Positions 17,364 to 25,738 of a DNA stretch of 64,000 nucleotides are shown here, piece by piece. A program made the position numbers and the translations under genes. The notes under the pieces were generated by a model. That model did no database searches. It saw only the letters and a program-made list of their open reading frames with translations, and was not told the DNA's origin. Source of the stretch: Zhihengliuella sp. ISTPL4 (GTDB lineage: Bacteria > Actinomycetota > Actinomycetes > Actinomycetales > Microbacteriaceae); assembly GCF_002848265.1 (NCBI RefSeq), contig NZ_CP025422.1, forward strand, positions 186,001 to 250,000, read 5' to 3'. Position 1 is the first letter of the stretch. Every line of letters begins with the position of its first letter.

Positions 17364-18479
17364 ATGAGCGAGCCGATCCAAGACTTCTACGCGGTCATTC
17401 CCGCCGGCGGCGTCGGCAGCAGGCTGTGGCCGCTGTCCCGGGCGGACGCCCCGAAGTTCCTCCACGACCTCACCGGATCCGGCCATTCGCTGCTGCGCGA
17501 CACGTGGGACCGATTGGAGCCCCTCGCCGGTCGGGACCGGATCGCGGTGGTCACCGGTCGCGCCCACCGCGCGGCGGTGGAGGCGGAGCTCCCGGGCATC
17601 GCCGACCTCAACGTCTTCCTGGAGTCGGAGCCCCGCGAATCCGCGGCGGCGATCGGGCTGGCCGCGGCCGTGCTGCATCGGCGCAACCCGGACGTCATCA
17701 TCGGCTCCTTCAGCGCGGACCACGTGATCCGCGGCACCCGGGTCTTCGAGTTCGCCGTCCGCGATGCCGTCGAGGTCGCCAGGGAGGGTTACATCTGCAC
17801 GATCGGCATCGCGCCGACCGAGCCGGCGGTCGGCTTCGGCTACATCAAGAAGGGCCCTGAGCTGGTCGTGGAGCGCGCCCGCGAGGCGGCGCTCGTCGAG
17901 AGCTTCGTGGAGAAGCCCGACCTGGAGACCGCCAAGTCCTACCTCGCCGAGCGCACCTACCTCTGGAACGCCGGCATGTTCATCGCGAAGGCGAGCGTCC
18001 TGCTGGATGAACTCGCCGCGAACGAGCCCGCTCTGCACGCCGGGCTCCTCGAGCTCGCCGAGGCCTGGGACGACCGAGAGCTGCGAGGACCCGCCGTCGA
18101 CCGCATCTGGCCCCGGCTGAAGAAGATCGCCATCGACTACGCCGTCGCGGAGCCGGCCGCACGCCGCGGACGCCTCGCGGTGGTGCCCGGGCACTTCGAC
18201 TGGGACGATGTGGGGGACTTCGCGTCGCTGACGAAGCTGATCACGAACGGCCGGAAGAACGATCTCGCGGTCCTCGGCCCTCGGGCGCGCGTGCTGACCG
18301 ACGCGGCGAGCGGCATCCTCGTGAGTCAGACCACGCGCGTCATCAGTCTGGTCGGCGTGCAGGACATCGTCGTCGTGGACACTCCCGATGCGCTCCTGGT
18401 GACAACGGTCGAGAACGCGCAGCGGGTGAAGGGCGTCGTCGAGTCGCTCAAACTCAACGGACAGGGCGATGTGCTCTGA
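17364..18479 (+). CDS. manC: Mannose-1-phosphate guanylyltransferase
   Basis: 371 residues, the single-domain form without a fused isomerase. It makes GDP-mannose from mannose 1-phosphate and GTP for mannosylated glycans and lipids. The pyrophosphorylase signature is PAGGVGSRLWPLSRADAPKF; SFSADHVI and FVEKPDLETAKSYL mark nucleotide and sugar sites, and FDWDDVGDFASL is near the C-terminus. The start is ATG 17364, 7 nt after TACGCT (17351-17356), so probably leaderless. It is monocistronic: a GC-rich palindrome follows its stop. Confidence 0.94.
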   Translation: MSEPIQDFYAVIPAGGVGSRLWPLSRADAPKFLHDLTGSGHSLLRDTWDRLEPLAGRDRIAVVTGRAHRAAVEAELPGIADLNVFLESEPRESAAAIGLAAAVLHRRNPDVIIGSFSADHVIRGTRVFEFAVRDAVEVAREGYICTIGIAPTEPAVGFGYIKKGPELVVERAREAALVESFVEKPDLETAKSYLAERTYLWNAGMFIAKASVLLDELAANEPALHAGLLELAEAWDDRELRGPAVDRIWPRLKKIAIDYAVAEPAARRGRLAVVPGHFDWDDVGDFASLTKLITNGRKNDLAVLGPRARVLTDAASGILVSQTTRVISLVGVQDIVVVDTPDALLVTTVENAQRVKGVVESLKLNGQGDVL

Positions 18480-18533
18480 TGAGCAGCGCCCCATGCTCAT
18501 CGGCAGGGTTGATTTCAGCTTTGTAACCATTGG

Positions 18534-18547
18534 CCCGGGCGCCCGGG
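18534..18547. other. 14-bp perfect GC palindrome after manC
   Basis: CCCGGGCGCCCGGG is its own reverse complement and sits 54 nt past the manC stop and 80 nt before the binding-protein gene. It could be a weak terminator or an operator for the nucleoside genes; the sequence alone does not decide. Confidence 0.3.
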
Positions 18548-18626
18548 GCCGACGTGCACGATCGTCGAAACACTAGGTAACTTTGATCGATCCGCGATGG
18601 CCGCGGGTTCGTTGAGGGAGGCATCC

Positions 18627-19745
18627 GTGACCATCTCCACCACCAAGAAGCTGCTCGGCGCGACGGTCGCCGCCGGTGTCGTCTTCGCTCTTGCCGGCTG
18701 CGGTCAGGCGCCGACCGAGGAGTCCGAGGGCGGGTCCGCTCCCGTCGACTCCGACTTCAAGCCCTGCCTCATCTCCGACGCCGGCGGCTGGAACGACAAG
18801 TCGTTCAACCAGTCCGCCAAGGAGGGCATGGACAGCGCCGCGGAGGAGCTGGACATCAAGCCGCTGGAGTTCGAGTCCGCGAACGACAACGACTACGCGC
18901 CGAACCTCGAGACCGCCGTCTCCGAGGGCTGCTCGCTCATCGTCTCGGTCGGCTTCAAGCTGTCGGCCGCCACGGTCGAGTCGGCGCTGGCGAACCCCGA
19001 CATCGACTACGCGATCATCGACGACTGGGCCGACAACGACTTCGACGGCACCACCGACGCCCCGAACATCAAGCCCCTCGTCTTCGACACCGCCCAGGCC
19101 GCCTACCTCGGTGGCTACGCGGCGGCCGCCTGGTCCGCGGAGGCCGGCGTGAACAAGGTCGGCACCTTCGGCGGCATGCAGATCCCGTCGGTCGCCGTCT
19201 TCATGGACGGTTACCAGCTCGGTGTCGAGAAGTACAACGAGGACAAGTCGGCCGACGTCCAGGTCTTCGGTTGGGACGCCGCCACCCAGAAGGGCTCCTT
19301 CACGGGCGGCTTCGACGCCAACGACACGGCCAAGCAGACCGCCCAGGGCGTGCTCGACCAGGGTGTCGATGTCATCCTGCCCGTCGGCGGCCCGGTCTAT
19401 CAGAGCGCCGCAGCGGCGATCAACGACAGCGGCAAGGACACGCTGATGCTCGGCGTGGACAGCGACCTCGCCGTCGCCGACCCCAGCGTCGCCGACATCA
19501 CGCTCGTCTCGATCATGAAGGCCATCGACGTGGCCGTCCGCGACGCGACGCTCGCCGCCGCAGCGGGCGAGTTCGACCCGGAGCCCTACATCGGCACGCT
19601 CGAGAACGAGGGCGTCAAGCTCTCCGGCTTCGGCGACTTCGAGGCAGACCTGCCCGAGGGCCTCATGGACGAGCTGTCCGCTTTGCAGGAGCAGATCATC
19701 TCCGGCGACATCACGGTGGAGTCCGAGAACTCTCCCACCCGCTGA
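18627..19745 (+). CDS. BMP-family nucleoside-binding lipoprotein
   Basis: 372 residues. GTG 18627 has GAGGGAGG upstream. The signal peptide ends in lipobox LAGC with lipidated Cys25. The mature protein is a BMP (PnrA/Med) fold: DAGGWNDKSFNQSAKEGM is the family hallmark, and LGGYAAAAWS, GTFGGMQIPSV and GVDVILPVGGP follow. These surface proteins capture purine or pyrimidine nucleosides for ABC import. The transporter genes and three nucleoside-salvage enzymes lie just downstream. A terminator-like hairpin and a fresh leaderless promoter separate it from the ATPase gene, which would allow more binding protein than transporter to be made. Confidence 0.94.
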   Translation: MTISTTKKLLGATVAAGVVFALAGCGQAPTEESEGGSAPVDSDFKPCLISDAGGWNDKSFNQSAKEGMDSAAEELDIKPLEFESANDNDYAPNLETAVSEGCSLIVSVGFKLSAATVESALANPDIDYAIIDDWADNDFDGTTDAPNIKPLVFDTAQAAYLGGYAAAAWSAEAGVNKVGTFGGMQIPSVAVFMDGYQLGVEKYNEDKSADVQVFGWDAATQKGSFTGGFDANDTAKQTAQGVLDQGVDVILPVGGPVYQSAAAAINDSGKDTLMLGVDSDLAVADPSVADITLVSIMKAIDVAVRDATLAAAAGEFDPEPYIGTLENEGVKLSGFGDFEADLPEGLMDELSALQEQIISGDITVESENSPTR

Positions 19746-19764
19746 GTCGGAACCGTACCCAGCA

Positions 19765-19797
19765 CGGGGCGAGTGGCGCAGGCTGCCACTCGCCCCG
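19765..19797 (+). terminator. Hairpin between binding protein and ATPase genes
   Basis: Perfect 13-bp stem (19765-19777 / 19785-19797), 7-nt loop, 20 nt after the lipoprotein stop. There is no U-tract, so it may attenuate or protect mRNA rather than fully terminate. Confidence 0.6.
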
Positions 19798-19850
19798 CAC
19801 TGTGGACGGCGACGATTCTCCTCGGTGACTCTTCTGGATAAGGTGCAGAT

Positions 19851-21365
19851 ATGAAGCTCGAACTTCGCGGCATCACCAAGCGATTCGGCAGCCTCGTGGC
19901 GAACGACCACATCGATCTCGTGGTCGAACCCGGTCAGATCCACGCTCTCCTCGGCGAGAACGGCGCAGGCAAGTCGACGCTGATGAACGTCCTCTACGGT
20001 CTCTACCAGGCCGACGAGGGCGAGATCCTCCTCGACGACGTCGTGCAGCACTTCCGCGGCCCCGGCGATGCCATGGCGGCCGGCATCGGCATGGTGCACC
20101 AGCACTTCATGCTCGTGCCGGTGTTCACGGTGGCCGAGAACGTCATGCTCGGTCACGAGCAGACCAAGGGGCTCGGCACGCTCGACATCGCGAAGGCGCG
20201 GGAGCATGTGCGCGCGGTCGCCGCGCGGTTCGGGTTCGACATCGATCCGGACGCGATCGTCGGCGACCTGCCGGTGGGCGTGCAGCAGCGCGTCGAGATC
20301 ATCAAGGCACTCTCGCGCGACGCGAAGGTCCTCGTCTTCGACGAGCCGACCGCCGTGCTCACGCCGCAGGAGACCGACGAGCTCATGGCCATCATGCGCC
20401 AGCTCCGCGACGAGGGCACCGCCATCGTCTTCATCACGCACAAGCTGCGCGAGGTGCGCGAGGTCGCCGACCGCATCACGATCGTCCGGCTCGGCCGCGT
20501 CGTGGGGGAGGCCTCGCCGACCGCCACCAACGCCGAGCTCGCCTCGCTCATGGTCGGCCGCGCCGTCGAGCTGACCGTCCACAAGGAGGCACCGCGCGTG
20601 GGCGAGGGAGGCCTGGAGGTCCGGAACCTCCGGGTGCTCACCTCGACCGGGGCCATCGTCGTGGACGACGTCGACTTCACGGTCCGCCCCGGCGAGGTGC
20701 TCGCCATCGCCGGGGTGCAGGGCAACGGCCAGACCGAGCTCGTGGAGGCCATCGTCGGCCTCGCCGCTCGGATCGAGGGGAACATCATCCTCGACGGCAC
20801 CGAGCTCGTGGGCAAGAGCGTCCGCGGCATCCTCGACGCCGGCGTCGGATTCGTCCCGGAGGACCGCACCGAAGACGGCCTCGTCGCCGGATTCTCGGTC
20901 GCCGAGAACCTCATCCTCGACCGCTCGGACGACCCTGCCTTCAGCCGGGCCGGCACCCTGCGCCGCGGTGCCCTGGAGGACTTCGCCAAGGAGCGCATCG
21001 CGGAGTACGACATCCGTACGCAGGGGCCGTACACCCCTGCAGGAACCCTCTCCGGAGGCAACCAGCAGAAGGTCGTGATCGCGCGCGAGATGAGCCGTGA
21101 ACTGCGGCTCTTCGTGGCGGCCCAGCCGACCCGCGGGGTCGACGTGGGCTCGATCGAGTTCATCCACAAGCGCATCATCGAGACGCGCGACGCGGGCATC
21201 CCCGTGATCGTCGTCTCGACCGAGCTCGACGAGGTCGCCGCCCTCGCCGACCGGATCGCGGTCATGTACCGCGGCACCATCGTCGGCATCGTCCCCGGTG
21301 ACACGCCCCGGGAGACACTCGGACTCATGATGGCCGGAGCGGCCGATACGGAGGTGACCGCGTGA
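19851..21365 (+). CDS. Nucleoside ABC transporter ATP-binding protein (tandem ABC)
   Basis: 504 residues, two ABC domains in one chain. Domain 1 has an intact Walker A (GENGAGKST), an altered signature (LPVGVQQRVEI) and Walker B VLVFDEPTAVLT. Domain 2 has a degenerate Walker A (GVQGNGQTE) but a canonical signature (LSGGNQQKVVIARE). This split is typical of YufO/NupA and sugar-type importers. ATG 19851 lies 6 nt after TAAGGT (19839-19844), so it is probably leaderless. Its stop overlaps the permease start (GTGA). Confidence 0.94.
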   Translation: MKLELRGITKRFGSLVANDHIDLVVEPGQIHALLGENGAGKSTLMNVLYGLYQADEGEILLDDVVQHFRGPGDAMAAGIGMVHQHFMLVPVFTVAENVMLGHEQTKGLGTLDIAKAREHVRAVAARFGFDIDPDAIVGDLPVGVQQRVEIIKALSRDAKVLVFDEPTAVLTPQETDELMAIMRQLRDEGTAIVFITHKLREVREVADRITIVRLGRVVGEASPTATNAELASLMVGRAVELTVHKEAPRVGEGGLEVRNLRVLTSTGAIVVDDVDFTVRPGEVLAIAGVQGNGQTELVEAIVGLAARIEGNIILDGTELVGKSVRGILDAGVGFVPEDRTEDGLVAGFSVAENLILDRSDDPAFSRAGTLRRGALEDFAKERIAEYDIRTQGPYTPAGTLSGGNQQKVVIAREMSRELRLFVAAQPTRGVDVGSIEFIHKRIIETRDAGIPVIVVSTELDEVAALADRIAVMYRGTIVGIVPGDTPRETLGLMMAGAADTEVTA

Positions 21366-22669
21366 GCGGCGCGACACCCGGGGCAGGAGACGTCACGAAG
21401 GGGCTGCCTCCCGAGCAGCTGCCGCCCAGCACGGGCCTGGCGGACGAGGTTCCCCCACCCCCGCGAGGCAACGTCGTCCTCAAGGAGATCCTCCGCGGGA
21501 GCGCGGTCACGACCGTCCTGGCGATCGTGCTCGCGCTCATCGTCGGCGGCATCCTCATCGCGTTCACCAACGAGGACGTGCAGGAGGCCTCCGGGTACTT
21601 CTTCAACAAGCCGAGCGACACGTTCGCCGCGGCCTGGAACGCCGTCTACAACGGCTACGAGGCGCTGTTCCGCGGGGCGATCTTCAACGCCCGCGGCGCC
21701 GACTTCGCCGCGCAGATCCGACCGCTGACGAACACGCTGGGCTTCGCGGCTCCGCTGATCGCCGCCGGTCTGGGTGTGGCGCTCGCGTTCCGCGTCGGCC
21801 TGTTCAACATCGGCGCCCGCGGCCAGATGCTCGTCGGCGTCGCGATCGCGGCCCTGCTGACGTTCAACCTCGACCTGCCGATCTGGTTCCACCTCCCGGT
21901 CACCCTGCTGGCCGGAATCGCCGGCGGCGCGCTGTGGGGCGGCATCGCCGGTCTCATCAAGGCGCGGACGGGCGCACACGAGGTGATCCTCACGATCATG
22001 CTCAACTACATCGCGTACTACCTGCTGCTGTGGATGATCCGGACGCCCGGCCTGCTGCAGAAGCCCGGCACGAACCAGGCACTCGGGTCGGCGACGCCGG
22101 CGAACGCGCAGTTCCCGACCCTTCTGGGCCCGCAGTTCCCGCTGCTCGACCTCGGCTTCGTCATCGTCGTCATCGCGACGATCTTCGTGTGGTGGCTCAT
22201 CGAGCGCTCCTCGCTGGGCATGCGGATGCGCGCGGTGGGGGAGAACCCGCACGCCGCTCGCGCCGCCGGCATCAGCGTCAAGCGCGTGTACGTCTACGCG
22301 ATGCTCTTCGCGGGTGCCCTCGCCGGCCTCGCCGGCATGAATCAGCTCCAGGGCGCTGTCACCACGGGCGTCACCGAGACCATCGACGCCGGCATCGGCT
22401 TCGATGCGATCACGGTCGCGCTCCTCGGCCGCAGCCGGGCGTGGGGCACGTTCGCCGCCGGAATCCTCTTCGGAGCGCTAAAGGCCGGCTCGTTCTCGAT
22501 GCAGGCGCAGGACATCCCCGTCGACATCGTGCTCGTCGTGCAGTCGCTCGTCGTGCTGTTCATCGCCGCGCCGCCGCTGCTGCGCACGGTGTTCTTCCTC
22601 CCCAAGTCCGACGCAGAGAAGGCGGCCAAGGCGAGAGCCAAGGCTGCGAAGAAGGCGGTGACGGCATGA
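21362..22669 (+). CDS. Nucleoside ABC transporter permease 1
   Basis: 435 residues, YufP/BmpC-like. A 30-residue cytoplasmic Pro/Gly lead is followed by about ten membrane helices. The permease signature ENPHAARAAGISVKRVYVYAM is recognisable around residue 290, preceded by NIGARGQMLVG and LTIMLNYIAYYLLLW. The C-terminal tail is Lys/Ala-rich (AEKAAKARAKAAKKAVTA). It starts at GTG 21362, overlapping the ATPase stop, and its own stop overlaps the next start (ATGA). It forms half of the membrane channel. Confidence 0.92.
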   Translation: MSGATPGAGDVTKGLPPEQLPPSTGLADEVPPPPRGNVVLKEILRGSAVTTVLAIVLALIVGGILIAFTNEDVQEASGYFFNKPSDTFAAAWNAVYNGYEALFRGAIFNARGADFAAQIRPLTNTLGFAAPLIAAGLGVALAFRVGLFNIGARGQMLVGVAIAALLTFNLDLPIWFHLPVTLLAGIAGGALWGGIAGLIKARTGAHEVILTIMLNYIAYYLLLWMIRTPGLLQKPGTNQALGSATPANAQFPTLLGPQFPLLDLGFVIVVIATIFVWWLIERSSLGMRMRAVGENPHAARAAGISVKRVYVYAMLFAGALAGLAGMNQLQGAVTTGVTETIDAGIGFDAITVALLGRSRAWGTFAAGILFGALKAGSFSMQAQDIPVDIVLVVQSLVVLFIAAPPLLRTVFFLPKSDAEKAAKARAKAAKKAVTA

Positions 22670-23952
22670 TGTCGCTCGTGCAGACCGAAGCCGCCGACGG
22701 CACGGTGCAGCTCGCCACCGTCCGGGAGCGTCACCTCAAGGCGCCGATCAGCCTCGCGATCGTCACCGTGCTGCTGGCCGTGCTCTTCCTCGCGGTGCCG
22801 CGCAGCGGGATCAGCACCTTCCGCCTCGGCGACCGTGCGTCGGCCTTCGAGCTCCCCGACGTGGGACTGCCGACCGCGTCGACCTTCTGGGTCGTCTTCG
22901 CCGTGCTCGTCGTCCTCACGGTCGGTGCCTTCCTCCGGGCCTGGACCTACCGCGCCCCGTCGATCTGGCTCATGGTGGCCTACGGGGTGCTCGCGGTCTT
23001 CGCGTTCCTCGTCTGGGCAGCCGCCGGCGGTCTCGTGCCGGTCACGAGCCTGCTGTTCGGCGCGGTGTCGCTGTCGGTGCCCCTCGTGTTCGGCGCGCTC
23101 GGCGGCGTCATCGGGGAGCGCGCCGGTGTCGTCAACGTCGCGATCGAGGGACAGCTGCTCCTCGGCGCCTTCTCGGCGGCGCTGCTGTCCAGCATCACCG
23201 GCAGCCCGTTCGTCGGCCTGATCGGTGCCATGATCGGCGGCGTGCTCGTCGCGAGCGTGCTGGCCGCGTTCGCCATCAAGTACCTCGTCGAGCAGGTCAT
23301 CGTCGGTGTCGTGCTCAACGTGCTCGTCACCGGCCTCACCGGCTTCCTGTACGGGGCGCTCCTCGCCCCCAACGAGAACGAGCTGAACAGCCCGGAGCGC
23401 TTCGCGCCCATCCGGATCCCGCTGCTCAGCGACATCCCGATCATCGGTCCGGTGCTCTTCAACCAGACGTTCATCGTGTACCTCATGTTCATCACGGTCG
23501 CCGTCGTCGCCTGGGGCTTGTACCGCACGCGGTGGGGCCTGCGGCTGCGCGCTGTGGGCGAACACCCGCAGGCGGCCGACACGGTCGGCATCAGGGTCAA
23601 CCCGACAAGGTTCTGGAACGTGCTGCTCGCCGGCGCGATCGCCGGCATCGGCGGCGCGTACTTCACCCTCGTCTCGGTCCCGCAGTTCGGCAAGGAGATG
23701 ACCGCGGGGCTCGGCTTCATCGCCCTCGCGGCCGTGATCTTCGGCCGGTGGGACCCGATCCGCGCCACGCTCGCCGCCCTGCTCTTCGGGTTCGCGACGA
23801 ACCTGCAGAACCTGCTGTCGATCCTGAAGACGCCGATCCCCGGCGAGTTCATGCTCATGCTCCCGTACGTCGTCACCCTGCTCGCAGTCGCCGGTTTCGC
23901 CGGGCAGATCCGGGGACCCGCGGCGAGCGGCAAGCCCTACATCAAGTCGTAG
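22666..23952 (+). CDS. Nucleoside ABC transporter permease 2
   Basis: 428 residues, YufQ/NupC-like (ABC type, not the CNT carrier of the same name). Ten or so helices. Diagnostic patches are GERAGVVNVAIEGQLLLGAF, GVVLNVLVTGLTGFLYG and GEHPQAADTVGIRVNPTRFW. ATG 22666 overlaps the previous stop (ATGA); a second ATG follows directly. It pairs with permease 1. Cytidine deaminase starts 28 nt after the stop with its own GGGAAGAAGGA ribosome site. Confidence 0.92.
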   Translation: MMSLVQTEAADGTVQLATVRERHLKAPISLAIVTVLLAVLFLAVPRSGISTFRLGDRASAFELPDVGLPTASTFWVVFAVLVVLTVGAFLRAWTYRAPSIWLMVAYGVLAVFAFLVWAAAGGLVPVTSLLFGAVSLSVPLVFGALGGVIGERAGVVNVAIEGQLLLGAFSAALLSSITGSPFVGLIGAMIGGVLVASVLAAFAIKYLVEQVIVGVVLNVLVTGLTGFLYGALLAPNENELNSPERFAPIRIPLLSDIPIIGPVLFNQTFIVYLMFITVAVVAWGLYRTRWGLRLRAVGEHPQAADTVGIRVNPTRFWNVLLAGAIAGIGGAYFTLVSVPQFGKEMTAGLGFIALAAVIFGRWDPIRATLAALLFGFATNLQNLLSILKTPIPGEFMLMLPYVVTLLAVAGFAGQIRGPAASGKPYIKS

Positions 23953-23980
23953 AACCCGCAGGGAAGAAGGAACCATCACC

Positions 23981-24400
23981 ATGACGGATATCGACTGGGA
24001 CGAGCTGCGCCAGGTCGCCGCTGAGGCCATGACCAAGGCGTATGCGCCGTACTCGCGCTACCGCGTGGGAGCGGCGGCCCTCGTCAGCGACGGGCGCATC
24101 GTCGCCGGCTGCAACGTCGAGAACGCCTCCTACGGCGTCACGCTGTGCGCGGAGTGCGCACTCGTGAGCGACCTGTTCATGTCCGGCGGCGGCCAGCTCG
24201 TCGCGTTCGTGTGCGTCAACAACGACGGTGAGACGATCATGCCGTGCGGCCGATGCCGGCAGCTGCTGTTCGAGCACGCCGTTCCCGGCATGCTGCTGGA
24301 GACGGTCTCCGGCATCCGCACGATCGACGAAGTGCTGCCCGACGCGTTCGGGCCGCGCGCCCTTCGACAGGCTCAGGGACCCGAGGGAGAAGGACGATGA
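23981..24400 (+). CDS. cdd: Cytidine deaminase
   Basis: 139 residues, the tetrameric small form. It hydrolyses cytidine and deoxycytidine to uridine and deoxyuridine. Zinc ligands are Cys56 in LCAECAL and Cys89/Cys92 in PCGRCRQLL, with Glu58 as proton shuttle. The substrate loop is AGCNVENASYGVT. Oddity: the last 13 residues (127-139) are encoded by a REP-like palindrome and the ribosome site of the next gene, so the C-terminal tail is probably an insertion product rather than family sequence. The stop overlaps the deoA start (ATGA). Confidence 0.96.
   Translation: MTDIDWDELRQVAAEAMTKAYAPYSRYRVGAAALVSDGRIVAGCNVENASYGVTLCAECALVSDLFMSGGGQLVAFVCVNNDGETIMPCGRCRQLLFEHAVPGMLLETVSGIRTIDEVLPDAFGPRALRQAQGPEGEGR
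24360..24378. repeat. REP-like palindrome inside the cdd 3' end
   Basis: CCCTTCGACAGGCTCAGGG is an imperfect palindrome. I recognise the type as a dispersed intergenic element common in Microbacteriaceae and some other GC-rich genomes. Here it is in frame in cdd and sits 10 nt before the deoA ribosome site. It is the only copy I saw in the window. Confidence 0.6.
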
Positions 24401-25689
24401 GTGTGGAACCGTTCGACGCGGTCGATGTGATCCGAGCCAAGCGCGACGGAGGCGTCGTCCCCGAGCCGGCCCTGCGCTGGATGGTGGACGCGTACACGCG
24501 CGGCTACGTGTCCGACGCGCAGATGGCGTCCTTCGCGATGGCGGTCTTCCAGCGCGGCATGGAGCGCGACGAGATCCGCGTGCTCACCGATGCGATGATC
24601 GCGTCGGGGGAGCGGATGAGCTTCGCGACCCTCGGAAAGAAGACCGTGGACAAGCACTCCACGGGCGGCGTCGGCGACAAGATCACGCTGCCGCTCGCGC
24701 CTCTGGTGGCCTCGTTCGGCGTGGCGGTCCCGCAGCTCAGCGGCCGCGGCCTCGGTCACACCGGCGGGACGCTCGACAAGCTGGAGTCGATCCCCGGCTG
24801 GCGCGCCGCGCTCAGCAACGAGGAGATGTTCGCCCAGATGCAGGGCGACGTCGGGGCCGTGATCTGCGCCGCGGGGTCGGGTCTCGCCCCCGCTGACAAG
24901 AAGCTCTACGCGCTCCGCGACGTGACCGGCACCGTGGAGGCCATTCCGCTGATCGCCTCCAGCATCATGTCGAAGAAGATCGCCGAAGGCACCGACGCGT
25001 TGGTCCTCGACGTGAAGTTCGGCTCCGGCGCCTTCATGCAGGACATCGACCGCGCCCGCGAGCTCGCCCGCACGATGGTCGCGCTCGGTACCGACTCCGG
25101 CGTCGCCACCACGGCGCTGCTGACGGACATGAACGTCCCGCTGGGCCGCGCGATCGGCAACGCCAACGAGGTCCGCGAGTCGGTCGAGATCCTCGCGGGC
25201 GGCGGTCCTGCCGACGTCCGCGAGCTCACGCTCGCGCTCGCGAAGGAGATGCTCGCCCTGGCTGGACAGCCCGATGCGGACGTGGAGGCGGCGCTCGACG
25301 ACGGCCGCGCCATGGACACGTGGAAGGCGATGATCCGCGCGCAGGACGGCGACCCCGACGCGGCGCTTCCGGTCGCACGGGAGACGCACGTCGTCACGGC
25401 GCCCGCGGACGGCATCGTGACCCGGATGGACGCGCTCCCCTTCGGCATCGCGGCGTGGCGTCTCGGCGCGGGTCGCGCGCGCGCCGAGGACCCGGTGATC
25501 TTCGAGGCCGGTATCGACCTGCATGCGAAGCCCGGCGACCGGGTGTCGGCGGGGCAGCCGCTCTTCACGCTCTCGGCGGCGGACGAGGCGCGGTTCTCGC
25601 GGGCCATCGAGGCGCTCGAGGGCGCCTGGGAGCTCGGCGACGAGGCGCCGGCCGCGGGGTCGATCGTCCGCGAGCGCATCACGGCGTGA
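24397..25689 (+). CDS. deoA: Thymidine/pyrimidine-nucleoside phosphorylase
   Basis: 430 residues. It splits (deoxy)thymidine or uridine with phosphate to base plus (deoxy)ribose 1-phosphate. The N-terminal helical part has VDAYTRGYVSDAQMASFAMA. The phosphate-binding loop is KHSTGGVGDKITLPLAPLV, followed by the family signature SGRGLGHTGGTLDKLESIPG. The C-terminal alpha/beta domain ends around LHAKPGDRVSAGQPLFTLSA. ATG 24397 overlaps the cdd stop, with GGGAGAAGG upstream. Cytidine can thus pass through Cdd and DeoA in one operon. Confidence 0.96.
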   Translation: MSVEPFDAVDVIRAKRDGGVVPEPALRWMVDAYTRGYVSDAQMASFAMAVFQRGMERDEIRVLTDAMIASGERMSFATLGKKTVDKHSTGGVGDKITLPLAPLVASFGVAVPQLSGRGLGHTGGTLDKLESIPGWRAALSNEEMFAQMQGDVGAVICAAGSGLAPADKKLYALRDVTGTVEAIPLIASSIMSKKIAEGTDALVLDVKFGSGAFMQDIDRARELARTMVALGTDSGVATTALLTDMNVPLGRAIGNANEVRESVEILAGGGPADVRELTLALAKEMLALAGQPDADVEAALDDGRAMDTWKAMIRAQDGDPDAALPVARETHVVTAPADGIVTRMDALPFGIAAWRLGAGRARAEDPVIFEAGIDLHAKPGDRVSAGQPLFTLSAADEARFSRAIEALEGAWELGDEAPAAGSIVRERITA

Positions 25690-25738
25690 AGCCCGGGCGC
25701 TAGCCTGGACGCACACCCCGCCACCGAGGAGGATCCCC

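Noticed and set aside
18573..21377. Long minus-strand frame opposite the nucleoside binding protein and ATPase
   Set aside because: It spans two genes, a hairpin and a promoter, and contains no recognisable domain.
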